Positions 43,245 to 52,289 of a stretch of 64,000 bases of DNA are shown one piece after another. This DNA is from Peptococcaceae bacterium BRH_c8a. GTDB lineage: Bacteria; Bacillota; Desulfotomaculia; Desulfotomaculales; Desulfallaceae. Numbering within the stretch: position 1 is the first letter of the stretch; each line of letters opens with the position of its first letter. The notes below the pieces were generated by a model that saw nothing but the letters and a program-made list of their open reading frames with translations, did no database searches and was not told the origin of the DNA. The stretch is from NCBI GenBank assembly GCA_000961575.1, contig LADP01000018.1, forward strand, positions 62,001 to 126,000, read 5' to 3'. The position numbers and the translations under genes are program-made.

Positions 43245-44702
43245 TTGAAAAGCGGTGCGGAATTTATTGCTGATCTAAAGGAGTTCAACCCGTTAATTTA
43301 TTGTATGGGTGAAAAGATAGAAGACTTTATGGGGCACCCGTTGCTGCTGCCGGTCATAAACGCCGCCAGGGCTACTTACGACCTGGCTCTGGATCCGGCC
43401 CATGCAGCACTCATGACCACCACTTCATCGCTCACCGGGGAGAAGTGTAGCCTGCTGGGAACACTGTTTCAAAGCCGGGATGAGCTGGTGCGTACTGTTA
43501 AACAGCGCCGCTGGTGGCATAACACCACCGGCACCTGCAACGCCGGTAGGTGCGCCGGGACGTGCGTGTCCAACGCCATTTACAACGGCACCTTCCTGCT
43601 GGACCGGGAGTATCATACCGAGTACCACCAGCGGTTTAAAGAATTTTACCGGACGGTACAGAAAGAAGACAAGATCTGCGCGGCGGGGGTAATGTGCGTT
43701 AAAGGCGACCGGAGCAAAGGGCCCCTGGGGCAAGAGGATCCCGATTTATACCTGCGGGTGGTTGATAAAAACGCCAAAGGCATCGTGGTGCGAGGAGCTA
43801 AAGCCCACCAGAGCAACGGTGCGCTGGCCCACGAAATCCTGGTCGTACCTTTTAGGCCCATGGGCGAGGGCGAGGAAGACTACGCAGTTTCTTTTGCCGT
43901 GCCCAACGGTGCCCCGGGGCTCGTCCACGTCTGGCAGCATAACCTGCACGATTCTCGCCGGTTGGTGGCTAAGGGCACGGATTTGGGCAGCCAAGCATAC
44001 GGAATTGAGTACCACGGTACCTGTTTGACTATTTTTAACGATGTCTTTGTCCCTTGGGAAAGAGTTTTTATGTGCGGCGAATATCGCTACACCGGAGTGT
44101 TTGTGGAAAAGTTTGCCGACCTGATCCGCATGTGCGGCGCGGGCTGCCGGCCGGGGGCGGTGGATTTGGCCATGGGTGTGATGGCCCTGCTCGCCGAATA
44201 TAATGGAGTAGAAAAGTCCCATCACATATTGGATAAAATAACAAATATTGCCGGCATGAACGAGGTAGGTTACGGGTGCGCGCTGGCTGCTGCCCATGAA
44301 GGGGAAGAGACCGCATCCGGCCTCTTCTTTCCCAACGGGCTATACGTTAACGCCGCTCGGCTAAACGGTACCCTGACCTTTGCCGAGGCCAACAAATGGC
44401 TGGGCGACGTGGCCGGCGGCCTTATTGCCACTATGCCGTCAGAGTCTGATTTTGCTCAGGCCGAAATAGGCCCGCTGCTTAAAAAATACCTGCGGGGCAG
44501 GGCGGACATCCCCACTGAACACCGGGTTAGGGCCTACCGCTTTGCCGAAATGCTGGGCAGCGGCGCAGTGCTGCACGGCTTGCTTTGCGGCGGTGGGACC
44601 ACAGAAACCCAGAAAATGATTATTCGCCGGGGCATGAAACTGGAGCAAAAGAAAGACTTGGTGAAAAGATTGGCTGGAATAAAGTTAAAAAGGCAAATAT
44701 AA
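43245..44702 (+). CDS. 4-hydroxybutyryl-CoA dehydratase/4-hydroxyphenylacetate 3-hydroxylase family protein, divergent
   Basis: This 485-residue protein has the acyl-CoA-dehydrogenase-like fold of AbfD. AbfD itself dehydrates 4-hydroxybutyryl-CoA with FAD and a [4Fe-4S] cluster held by three cysteines and one histidine. RGAKAHQSNGALAHEILVVPF is the family flavin/substrate segment, and a Cx3C pair is present in GRCAGTC (C103, C107). The segment that carries the His-x6-Cys ligands in AbfD reads LIRMCGAGCRPG, with C301 kept but isoleucine (I294) at the histidine position and an extra cysteine at 297. The substrate is therefore open. An MBL-fold hydrolase gene follows after 30 bases. The start is TTG, after AAGGGGG. 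Confidence 0.8.
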   Translation: MKSGAEFIADLKEFNPLIYCMGEKIEDFMGHPLLLPVINAARATYDLALDPAHAALMTTTSSLTGEKCSLLGTLFQSRDELVRTVKQRRWWHNTTGTCNAGRCAGTCVSNAIYNGTFLLDREYHTEYHQRFKEFYRTVQKEDKICAAGVMCVKGDRSKGPLGQEDPDLYLRVVDKNAKGIVVRGAKAHQSNGALAHEILVVPFRPMGEGEEDYAVSFAVPNGAPGLVHVWQHNLHDSRRLVAKGTDLGSQAYGIEYHGTCLTIFNDVFVPWERVFMCGEYRYTGVFVEKFADLIRMCGAGCRPGAVDLAMGVMALLAEYNGVEKSHHILDKITNIAGMNEVGYGCALAAAHEGEETASGLFFPNGLYVNAARLNGTLTFAEANKWLGDVAGGLIATMPSESDFAQAEIGPLLKKYLRGRADIPTEHRVRAYRFAEMLGSGAVLHGLLCGGGTTETQKMIIRRGMKLEQKKDLVKRLAGIKLKRQI

Positions 44703-44732
44703 ATTTTTGGATTGTTATTAAGGGGAGATCTT

Positions 44733-45617
44733 ATGCTTATCAGCCCTTCAGTAAAAGTTTTAGGTAACCAGTTATTTAACGTTTACCTGGTTGGGAAGGA
44801 AAATAAAATAATAGTTGAGTGTGCGGTTAGTGGTATAATCCCAAAGCTAAAAAAACAAGCAGCGGAAATGGGTGGCATTGGTAATATTGAGCGTCTAGTG
44901 ATTATGCATGCCCACTTTGACCATGTTTGCGGGCTGCCCGGGTTGAGGGGGTTATTTCCGACAGCACGGGTAGCTGCTTCTGCCAAGGCCGCTGATATCC
45001 TGGCTCGCGAAACCGTGGTCGAAAACTTTTTTCGAGAAGATAAAGCGATGACGGTCACTTTGAAAGAATCCGGGCACGACGGTGATGTACCGGCCGAAAG
45101 TATAGCGCATCCCCGAACCTTACCAATTGATGAAATAATACAGGACAAACAAGTGCTGCACCTGGCAAATGATTTCAACCTTTATTTTCATCATGCCCCG
45201 GGGCACAGTCCCTGCAGCCTAATGGCTTATAGCCCGGAAGATGAAATACTGTTCTCTTCGGATAGCGCCGGTTTCCCAGTTGATGAGCAAATGGTTTTCC
45301 CCATATTTTTTCATAGTTATGAATTGTATATTCAGACTATTAGAAGGATGTTGGAACTTTCGATTAACGTCCTGGCAGCCGCCCACGGTGATGTTATTAC
45401 CGGCCCATCGAATGTACGGTCATACCTTAAGTTAGCGTTGTACTGGGCGGAAAGGGTCAGGCATATGGTGCTTGAGGCTGTAAAGAGGGGGGATGACAGG
45501 GAAGAGGTGGCGGTGCGCATTTTTGACCTCTTTTACCACAGCAGGCTTAAAATATATACCCCGGAGAATATCATGATGTGCTCCCGCCTGATTGTGAAAA
45601 GGGCTATGGATAAATAA
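44733..45617 (+). CDS. MBL-fold metallo-hydrolase
   Basis: This protein of about 294 residues has the metallo-beta-lactamase fold. The metal motif is HAHFDHVCGLPGL (HxHxDH), followed by FHHAPGHSPCSLMAY and the late histidine in AAHGDVITGP. The frame extends to 44712, but the ATG at 44733 follows AAGGGGAGA and is preferred. The family includes glyoxalase II-like thioesterases and flavodiiron relatives; no flavodoxin domain is present. Its position behind the AbfD-like gene suggests hydrolysis of a thioester or lactone product, which is inference. Confidence 0.85.
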   Translation: MLISPSVKVLGNQLFNVYLVGKENKIIVECAVSGIIPKLKKQAAEMGGIGNIERLVIMHAHFDHVCGLPGLRGLFPTARVAASAKAADILARETVVENFFREDKAMTVTLKESGHDGDVPAESIAHPRTLPIDEIIQDKQVLHLANDFNLYFHHAPGHSPCSLMAYSPEDEILFSSDSAGFPVDEQMVFPIFFHSYELYIQTIRRMLELSINVLAAAHGDVITGPSNVRSYLKLALYWAERVRHMVLEAVKRGDDREEVAVRIFDLFYHSRLKIYTPENIMMCSRLIVKRAMDK

Positions 45618-45959
45618 ATTTTTCACTAACCATTGGGACAAACGTTAATAATTATAATACTAAAATTTTAATAATTTATAAAATGGGATAGTATTAAAAA
45701 ATAAAAGCCCTTGCATCTGAATGGTGCAAGGGCTAAAATAATGCTTTACTTTTATGTAAAAATTATATATAATAAATTTTATGGCCTAATAATTAAATAT
45801 AAACATTCTACAAAATAATATTATCACATATTAATATATATGTCAAGGGCGAAAGTGAAAATATGTAAAAGGGCTACAAATTTAACAATAGTTATGGGAA
45901 ATAGTCTTTGGCCAAACTCTAATGGCGATCTTTAAACTATTGGAAAGCGGGGAAACAGT
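45618..45959. other. AT-rich intergenic region with one strong hairpin
   Basis: AGCCCTTGCA (45706) pairs with TGCAAGGGCT (45725). The minus-strand reading continues into TTTTATTTTTT, so it resembles an intrinsic terminator for minus-strand transcription, but no minus-strand gene lies to its right nearby. On the plus strand it is followed by AAAATAAT. The remaining sequence is low-complexity AT-rich DNA without a recognisable gene. Confidence 0.6.
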
Positions 45960-47999
45960 ATGTGCGCTCTAAGATCACAGCTACCGTTTACATATCAAGG
46001 TAAACACGATTTTTCAGCCAAACTCACGGAATGGGTCGGGCAAGTATTTTATGATGTCTTGCCGGGGTACGGATATGAAATCCGTGAGGAGCAAGTTTAT
46101 ACGGCTTTTCAGCTTGCCGAAGCTGTTTGCAAGGGCAAGGTGCATTTTGCCGAGGCCGGACTAGGCACTGGTAAAACCTTTGCTTATTTACTTACCGCGG
46201 TTGCTTACGCCCGGTTTAAGGGCCGGCCCGCTATAATCGCCTGCGCTTCCACGGCGCTTCAGGAACAGCTTGCCGGACCCAAGGGAGATATTGAAAAGTT
46301 GTCGCGCCTGCTGGGCCTGGATATCGATGCCCGCATGGCCAAGGATCCGCGCCAGTACATCTGCGACGTAAAAGTCAACCAACTGCATAATCCCCTCTTT
46401 GCGCAACCGAGTAAAGCGCTTACCAGTGTGCTGCACTGGGCAGGAGAAACCGGGCGGGGCGAGCGCTCCGAGATGCCCAACGTGCCGGATCGGGTGTGGA
46501 CACAGGTGGCCTGGGATGAGGCCATGTCCTGCGAGACATGCTCTTCCCGGGGGTTCTGTAGGCTGGTCAAGGCCAGGCAGCATTACCGGTCGGCTGTGGA
46601 TTTGATTGTATGCGACCACGGCATTTTCTTTGATGACTTGTGGACGCGGGACGAGCGGGAGGCTGACGATAAGTTGCCCCTCCTGCCGAATTACTCGACG
46701 GTAATCTTTGATGAAGGCCATAAAGTGCTGCTTCCTGCAGCGCTAAGGGCGGGGCGCCACGTGGTCCAAGAGGACATTGACAGTATGCTCTCCTCCATCG
46801 AGCAGGTCCAGGGAGCCAGAACTTCTCTGATTTCTATTGCCTATGCCATGGATAAGGCGAATTCGCGGTTTTTTAAGCTCCTTTACCGTTCAGCCAGCGA
46901 GGATGAGCGAACGGATCGGCTGACCGTCCAGATTAGTGATGAGCTGCTCAAAGCAGCTGATATCTTGCGGCGCGCCCTGCTTACCTTGCATTTTGAACTG
47001 CAGAATGAACAGGAACTGCACATCGAATCCCTTTCCCATACCCGACTGCAGGCATATGAGGCGATGGTGGAACGGGCGACGCTGGCCCTGGAGCGGTTTG
47101 GCCGCAACAGGGGTAAAGATACCATTGTCTGGGCCGACCGGGAGGAAAAGAGCTTCTGGGTGGTGCCCCGGGATCTCAGCGGCATGTTAAACAAGCACCT
47201 GTTTGCCAGGAAGCTGCCTGTGGTGTTTTCTTCTGCTACCATAAGCACCGGAGGGGATTTTAGTTACTTTGCACGCACCCTTGGTGTGCAGGAGCCGTCA
47301 AGCTCGTCAGTGGGCAGTTCCTTTGACTTTGATAAGCAGGTATTAGTCTATCTGCCGCAACGGCTTCCCAATGGCGACCCACAAAACTGGTTCCCCAAGG
47401 CCTTGAAACGGTTGGCTTCTCTTTTACGGCTTGCCAAGGGGCGAGCGTTGGTGCTGACCAATGCCCCATCTGATGTGCGCAGGATTCGATCCGGACTAAA
47501 AGAATACCGGCTGCCCTATGAATTTCTCTGGGAAGATAGTGCGGAGCGGGGATATCTAGTCCGAAAATTCCGTGAAGAAGTCTCGTCGGTGCTGGTTGGA
47601 TCCGGGTTCTGGGAGGGCATCGATGTGCCTGGTGAAGCACTGTCACTACTGGTGATCTGGCAGCTGCCTTTTCCGCCACAGGATCCGCTGATCGAAGCCC
47701 GGAGGCGCGAGGCGGTTGAACAAGGGCTTGACCCGGTAATCGCGGTTGACTATCCCGAAATGGGCCTGAAATTAAAGCAGGGGTGCGGTAGACTGATCCG
47801 TACCCAGGATGACCGGGGCACCATAGCTATTCTGGAACCGGTACTGGGCATGCCGTGGCAGCAGGCCGCCATGGGAGCATTACCGGTAGGAGCTAAAGTA
47901 GTACACAATCTGGATGGTCTTGACATCCTTAAACCACGCTCTTCGTCTGAGCAGAAACGCCTTGTCCAGGCTGCCGCAAATATAAATTCTCATTTATAA
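45960..47999 (+). CDS. DinG/XPD-like ATP-dependent DNA helicase
   Basis: This 679-residue superfamily 2 helicase is of the DinG/YoaA type. Walker A is AEAGLGTGKT (about 65-72) and the DEAH-box variant is FDEGHKVLLP. Four cysteines (C135, C191, C194, C200) are spaced as in the iron-sulfur domain of this group. The C-terminal half has VGSGFWEGIDVPGE and QGCGRLIRTQDDRG (motif VI). Such enzymes unwind 5'-tailed DNA, R-loops and damaged forks. It stands as a single gene with no clear operon partner. The name dinG is not given because several paralogues share this architecture. Confidence 0.9.
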   Translation: MCALRSQLPFTYQGKHDFSAKLTEWVGQVFYDVLPGYGYEIREEQVYTAFQLAEAVCKGKVHFAEAGLGTGKTFAYLLTAVAYARFKGRPAIIACASTALQEQLAGPKGDIEKLSRLLGLDIDARMAKDPRQYICDVKVNQLHNPLFAQPSKALTSVLHWAGETGRGERSEMPNVPDRVWTQVAWDEAMSCETCSSRGFCRLVKARQHYRSAVDLIVCDHGIFFDDLWTRDEREADDKLPLLPNYSTVIFDEGHKVLLPAALRAGRHVVQEDIDSMLSSIEQVQGARTSLISIAYAMDKANSRFFKLLYRSASEDERTDRLTVQISDELLKAADILRRALLTLHFELQNEQELHIESLSHTRLQAYEAMVERATLALERFGRNRGKDTIVWADREEKSFWVVPRDLSGMLNKHLFARKLPVVFSSATISTGGDFSYFARTLGVQEPSSSSVGSSFDFDKQVLVYLPQRLPNGDPQNWFPKALKRLASLLRLAKGRALVLTNAPSDVRRIRSGLKEYRLPYEFLWEDSAERGYLVRKFREEVSSVLVGSGFWEGIDVPGEALSLLVIWQLPFPPQDPLIEARRREAVEQGLDPVIAVDYPEMGLKLKQGCGRLIRTQDDRGTIAILEPVLGMPWQQAAMGALPVGAKVVHNLDGLDILKPRSSSEQKRLVQAAANINSHL

Positions 48000-48107
48000 G
48001 AAAGCTGCCACGGTTGAAAGCACTGAAAAGCTTGGTTCGTGATTTTGTAATGAAACGAAGTCAATACCCTCACCATGGGTACGTTTTGTTGTTAAGGAGG
48101 ATATAAA

Positions 48108-49025
48108 ATGCAAGAGTACCAAATAAGCCTTACCGCCATAATGTCAGCCTACCTTAGGGCTTACCATTCTCGGCACGATAACCCCAAAATTTTTGATGAT
48201 TTTTTAGCCCACCGTATCATACCGGAGGAGAGACAGGCACTCATTGAACAGGGCTTGGCCAATTCTCTCAAACTTAGCGATCCTGAACGGGCTGCGGTAT
48301 GTCCTGACCAGGCAACTGCCCTGGCATGGGTGCTTAGGGCCATGACCGGCCCACCCAACATACTTAGTCGTTCACGGTATACCGAAGACAGCCTTGAAGA
48401 GGCCATCCGTCAGGGTGTGGAGCAATATGTGATTCTCGGGGCCGGGTTGGATACCTTTGCTTTCCGGCGTCCTGACTTGGTTAAACAGCTGAGGGTTTAT
48501 GAGCTCGATCACCCTGCCACACAGACCTTTAAGCGCCATCGTCTCGCGGAGCTGAAGTGGAAAATTACACCGAATCTTAATTATGTACCGATCGATTTCA
48601 CCCAAGGTAATCTAACCGCAGCACTAACACAATCTTCATATGCCCCGCAGGCTAAAAGCTTTTTCAGTTGGCTCGGTGTAACTATGTACTTAACCCGGGA
48701 CGAGGTGTATACCACTTTGCGGGCCATTGCCAATATTGCCCCCGCAGGCAGCACAGTGATTTTTGATTATCTGGATACCGACGCCTATGACCCCGGGAAA
48801 GCAGCTTCGCGTGTGCAAGGGATGCTAAAACTGGCGCAGCATGCGGGTGAGCCAATGAAAACCGGCTTTGAACCCTCCACGCTGGCTGCAGATATTGCCC
48901 GGTTGGGCCTGCGCATCCAGGACAACCTAAGCCCGGCCGATATTGAAGAAAGATATTTCCAGGGCCGTGTGGATGGGTATTATGCCTGTGAACATGTACA
49001 TTTTGCACGGGCAGTAATCAAATAA
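48108..49025 (+). CDS. class I SAM-dependent methyltransferase (LCM/TIGR00027 family)
   Basis: This 305-residue protein shows the leucine-carboxyl-methyltransferase-like arrangement. YVILGAGLDTFAFRRPDL is the SAM-binding glycine motif, followed by VYELDHPATQTFKRHRL with the acidic residue that binds the ribose. SFFSWLGVTMYLTRDEV follows. The family includes bacterial O-methyltransferases acting on polyketide or fatty-acid carboxyls, but most members are uncharacterised. The ribosome site is AAGGAGG. No biosynthetic genes surround it, so the substrate is unknown. Confidence 0.85.
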   Translation: MQEYQISLTAIMSAYLRAYHSRHDNPKIFDDFLAHRIIPEERQALIEQGLANSLKLSDPERAAVCPDQATALAWVLRAMTGPPNILSRSRYTEDSLEEAIRQGVEQYVILGAGLDTFAFRRPDLVKQLRVYELDHPATQTFKRHRLAELKWKITPNLNYVPIDFTQGNLTAALTQSSYAPQAKSFFSWLGVTMYLTRDEVYTTLRAIANIAPAGSTVIFDYLDTDAYDPGKAASRVQGMLKLAQHAGEPMKTGFEPSTLAADIARLGLRIQDNLSPADIEERYFQGRVDGYYACEHVHFARAVIK

Positions 49026-49175
49026 TTGGCTAGAGGTTATCACGTGTCATCAAAGGAACTATTTGGATTAAAGGAAGAGGGAGATACCGGTACTGGGAAG
49101 TAACTGTTGGAATTGGGAACCAGGGATTATCATGGTATTATAGTTCTATAAATTCATTAAGCCCTGAGGAGTATC

Positions 49176-50204
49176 ATGATGAGAACCTGGTTTGCCCTGG
49201 TTATGGTTATATACATACTTTTAAACTTGCTTATTGTCAGGCAGCTTTATGACTTATTGAGGATTAACCAGGTCGCTTTTGCGCTGGTCTATAGTTTTCT
49301 TGCCGCCACCCCGCTATTAAGCCGGGTTGGACATTTGGGTTTGTTCGAAAAAGTGGGAAATTATTGGGTGGTGTTTTTTTATTACGCCGCTATTGTCGCG
49401 GTGCTGGGTATATTGATCAAGAATAAACCGGTGATTATCGGCTGTTATTTGCTAATCATCATCATAATTGTTGTTGGTTCAGTACAGGCCAAAAAAGTGC
49501 AGGTAGTATCTTATGAATTAAAAATCCCCAAAAATGCAGCCAACCTTCATGCAGTCCTAATTTCTGACACCCATATCAACAAAACCAAGGGTAGCAGCTA
49601 CGTGGCCAAAATGGTTGAGGATATTAACAGCCTCAATCCGGATATTGTTTTTTTGGCCGGAGATATCTTTGACGACCGGGACATTAACATCCTAAGGGAA
49701 GAAAAAGAGACATTGAAGGGTATTAAAGCCCAATTAGGTGTTTATGGTGTGGTGGGAAACCATGAATATTATAGCAATAATCTTAGTGATAGTTTGGCCA
49801 TTTATGAGGAAGCGAATATCAAAATACTAATAGATGAAGTTGTTCAACTGGATAGCTTTTATATAGTGGGCCGGGATGACGTTCATAACAAACGCAAAGG
49901 TTTGCCTGAGCTGCTGCAGGGCGTGGACAAAAATAAGCCTGTCATACTATTGGACCATCAACCTGTGTCACTGACGGAAGCCGAAAACAACGGTGTTGAC
50001 CTGCAATTATCCGGTCATACTCATAAAGGACAATTCTTTCCCAACCAGCTGTTCACCAAAAGGATTTTTGAGGTGGACTACGGGTACCTGGTCAAGGACA
50101 GCTTGCAGGTAATTGTCACCTCGGGCTATAGTACGTGGGGGCCGCCCGTCCGTATTGGAACACAATCAGAGATTGTAGACCTGTACATTAAATTTAATCA
50201 ATAG
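49176..50204 (+). CDS. membrane-anchored metallophosphoesterase (YkuE-like)
   Basis: This 342-residue protein has about four N-terminal membrane helices (1-110) followed by a calcineurin-like phosphoesterase domain. The metal motifs are complete: ISDTHIN, LAGDIFDDRD, VGNHEYY, LLDHQP and SGHTHKGQ. Bacillus YkuE is a relative that dephosphorylates UDP-diacylglucosamine or related lipids, but substrates vary widely. The active site would face the side set by helix number, which is uncertain here. A terminator follows. Confidence 0.87.
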   Translation: MMRTWFALVMVIYILLNLLIVRQLYDLLRINQVAFALVYSFLAATPLLSRVGHLGLFEKVGNYWVVFFYYAAIVAVLGILIKNKPVIIGCYLLIIIIIVVGSVQAKKVQVVSYELKIPKNAANLHAVLISDTHINKTKGSSYVAKMVEDINSLNPDIVFLAGDIFDDRDINILREEKETLKGIKAQLGVYGVVGNHEYYSNNLSDSLAIYEEANIKILIDEVVQLDSFYIVGRDDVHNKRKGLPELLQGVDKNKPVILLDHQPVSLTEAENNGVDLQLSGHTHKGQFFPNQLFTKRIFEVDYGYLVKDSLQVIVTSGYSTWGPPVRIGTQSEIVDLYIKFNQ

Positions 50205-50216
50205 TAAAAACAGTTA

Positions 50217-50262
50217 GGGTTCAAGCAGACTTTTTTCATAGTTATGCCTGAACCCAGCTTTT
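50217..50262 (+). terminator. probable intrinsic terminator
   Basis: GGGTTCAAGC pairs with GCCTGAACCC with one mismatch, followed by AGCTTTTT. Confidence 0.65.
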
Positions 50263-50461
50263 TAGTGGGAAGACTAAATTAATTAAACCTTAATAAAAAC
50301 GTCATGGTTAAATAATTATTAAAGTTTATAATAACTGCCTAATAGCTTTGCCAGTACGTTCTTAAATGTGAGCAATATCATAGCATCCGGTGGCCATAGC
50401 CAGTAAACTATGTACAGGAGCTAGCACCAGGCCAAAACTTTAACAGACCGGAGGGTCAATG

Positions 50462-51283
50462 ATGAAAGTCATTGTACTGATTAAACAGGTACCCGGAACA
50501 GCAAATACCCGCATGAACCCTGAAACAGGCGTAATGATCCGTGATGCGGGCGAAACCATTTTGAACCCGCTGGATGAACATGCGGTTACCGAAGCCGTTG
50601 CCATTAAGAAAAAACATCCGGGTACAGAAGTTATAGCCCTGACTATGGGCCCGCCTTCCGCGCAGAAGGTGCTGCGGGAGGCCTGCGCCAGGGGTGCTGA
50701 TAAGGGAATTTTGCTTTCGCACAAAGCTTTTGGCGGGTCGGATACCCTGGCTACTTCGCGCGTCCTGGCAGCGGCCATACAAAAAATCGGTGCTATTAAC
50801 CTGGTTTTGGCCGGGGAGAAAGCCACCGACGGGGAAACCGGGCAAACCGGTCCCATGACAGCAGCGCTGCTCGACATCCCGGTAATTACCTTTGTACACC
50901 GGTTAGAGGTTAATGAGATGCATATTATTGCCCGTCGCATGGTGGAGGAAGGGATTGAGGAAGTTAAGGCAAGTCTGCCGGCACTGGTGACGGTGGTCAA
51001 GGACATCAACAACCCTCCCCTGCCCACGATAAAAGGCTATATTTTAGCCAAGAAACAAACCTTTCCTGTGTGGGGGCCTGCAGACCTGGCCATTGAAGAA
51101 GGTACACTGGGTCTAAAAGGATCCCCAACCCGGGTGGTCAAAATATTCACCCCCAAACTGTCTCGGCAGACTACCTTTTACACCGCTGCTAATGAAGAAC
51201 AGATGCCGGGTGCAGCGGAAGCGGTTTTAAAGGTGCTCCTAAACCGCAGTCTAATAGAAAAAGGTGATCGCTATGGAGCCTAA
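50462..51283 (+). CDS. etfB: electron transfer flavoprotein subunit beta (second copy)
   Basis: This beta subunit of about 273 residues is distinct from that at 19346. MKVIVLIKQVPGT, NPLDEHAVTEAVAIKKK and the nucleotide-binding ATDGETGQTGP motif are present. Two adjacent ATGs exist; 50462 has the better spacing from GGAGGG. The next two genes overlap in turn, so EtfB, EtfA and the FAD oxidoreductase form a translationally coupled set. Such Etf-FAD-oxidoreductase sets can couple oxidation of a hydroxyacid to NAD and ferredoxin, as in the bifurcating lactate dehydrogenase; this remains inference. Confidence 0.92.
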   Translation: MKVIVLIKQVPGTANTRMNPETGVMIRDAGETILNPLDEHAVTEAVAIKKKHPGTEVIALTMGPPSAQKVLREACARGADKGILLSHKAFGGSDTLATSRVLAAAIQKIGAINLVLAGEKATDGETGQTGPMTAALLDIPVITFVHRLEVNEMHIIARRMVEEGIEEVKASLPALVTVVKDINNPPLPTIKGYILAKKQTFPVWGPADLAIEEGTLGLKGSPTRVVKIFTPKLSRQTTFYTAANEEQMPGAAEAVLKVLLNRSLIEKGDRYGA

Positions 51284-52289
51284 ACATAGTGTGATGGTAC
51301 TGGCGGAAATACGCAGCCAAAAGGTGCACGAATTGACTTTGGAGATGATCGCTTGGGGCAGAAAGCTTGCCGACAAGCTGGGAGTGCCGGTTGACTGTGT
51401 GGTGCTGGGCATTGAACAGGCAGATTTTCAAAAACTTGTGCATTGGGGAGCAGACCGGGTGCTGGTGGTGACTAACGGCAGGCCGGACAGCCTTTTAGCC
51501 ACCCCCGCAGCCCGATTGCTGGTGGAAACTATCCGTGCTGAACAGCCCGGGATAGTAATCGCTCCGGCAACTACTTTTGGGAGAACCATCATGCCCATAA
51601 CAGCCGCCAGGCTGGCGACGGGGCTGACCGCAGATTGTACTGAACTGGATATAGATCCCAAAGACAACTTGCTATTGCAAACCCGCCCGGCCATTGGCGG
51701 CAATATCATGGCTACCATTAAAACCGCCCGCACCAAGCCGCAGATGGCCACCGTCAGGCCCCGTTCCATAAAACCTGGCGGGTTTGACCCGACAAGTCAG
51801 GGTGAAGTAATTATTAAACATTATGATACCGGTAATGCCTGGCAGGAAACTTTATTATCCTTCATGGGCAATGAAGAAAACGATATTAACCTGGAAAATG
51901 CCGATATTGTTGTTAGCGGTGGTAAAGGGATGAAGAGTAAAGAGAATTATCAGCTACTGGAAGAGCTGGCCGGTTTACTAGGTGCCGGATTGGGGGCAAC
52001 CAGGGATGCTGTGGAGGCCGGGTGGGCGCCCTTTGCCCGCCAGGTAGGTCTGACAGGTAAAACCGTGTCCCCGAAAGTTTATCTAGCGGCCGGGGTATCC
52101 GGTAAAATACAGCACCTGGCCGGCATTCTCACCTCTGAGTACATTATTGCCATCAATGAAGACGCCGATTCCCAGATTTTTAAAGTGGCTGACCTTGGTA
52201 TTATAGGCGATGCGCCCACTGTGGTCACCTGTTTAATTCAGGCCTTTAAAGACCTAAAAACAGATGGGAAGGAGCATGAAAATGGCTGA
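51273..52289 (+). CDS. etfA: electron transfer flavoprotein subunit alpha (second copy)
   Basis: This alpha subunit of about 338 residues has the full FAD domain: GGKGMKSKENYQLLEELAG, GATRDAVEAGW, QVGLTGKTVSP, AAGVSGKIQHLAG and INEDADSQIFKVADLGIIGD. It lacks an N-terminal ferredoxin domain. The frame opens at GTG 51264, but ATG 51273 follows AAGGTG at a better distance. It overlaps etfB by 11 bases and the oxidoreductase gene by eight. Confidence 0.93.
   Translation: MEPKHSVMVLAEIRSQKVHELTLEMIAWGRKLADKLGVPVDCVVLGIEQADFQKLVHWGADRVLVVTNGRPDSLLATPAARLLVETIRAEQPGIVIAPATTFGRTIMPITAARLATGLTADCTELDIDPKDNLLLQTRPAIGGNIMATIKTARTKPQMATVRPRSIKPGGFDPTSQGEVIIKHYDTGNAWQETLLSFMGNEENDINLENADIVVSGGKGMKSKENYQLLEELAGLLGAGLGATRDAVEAGWAPFARQVGLTGKTVSPKVYLAAGVSGKIQHLAGILTSEYIIAINEDADSQIFKVADLGIIGDAPTVVTCLIQAFKDLKTDGKEHENG

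Noticed and set aside
43245-44702. Naming the gene abfD
   Set aside because: The cluster-binding histidine is not present at the aligned position, so activity as 4-hydroxybutyryl-CoA dehydratase is not supported.
45706-45734. Strong hairpin considered as an sRNA gene
   Set aside because: No promoter or conserved sequence is visible; its orientation fits a minus-strand terminator, but no matching gene was found, so no RNA gene is called.
46188-46721. 177-codon minus-strand frame in the helicase gene
   Set aside because: Shadow of the helicase coding sequence, which carries all expected motifs.
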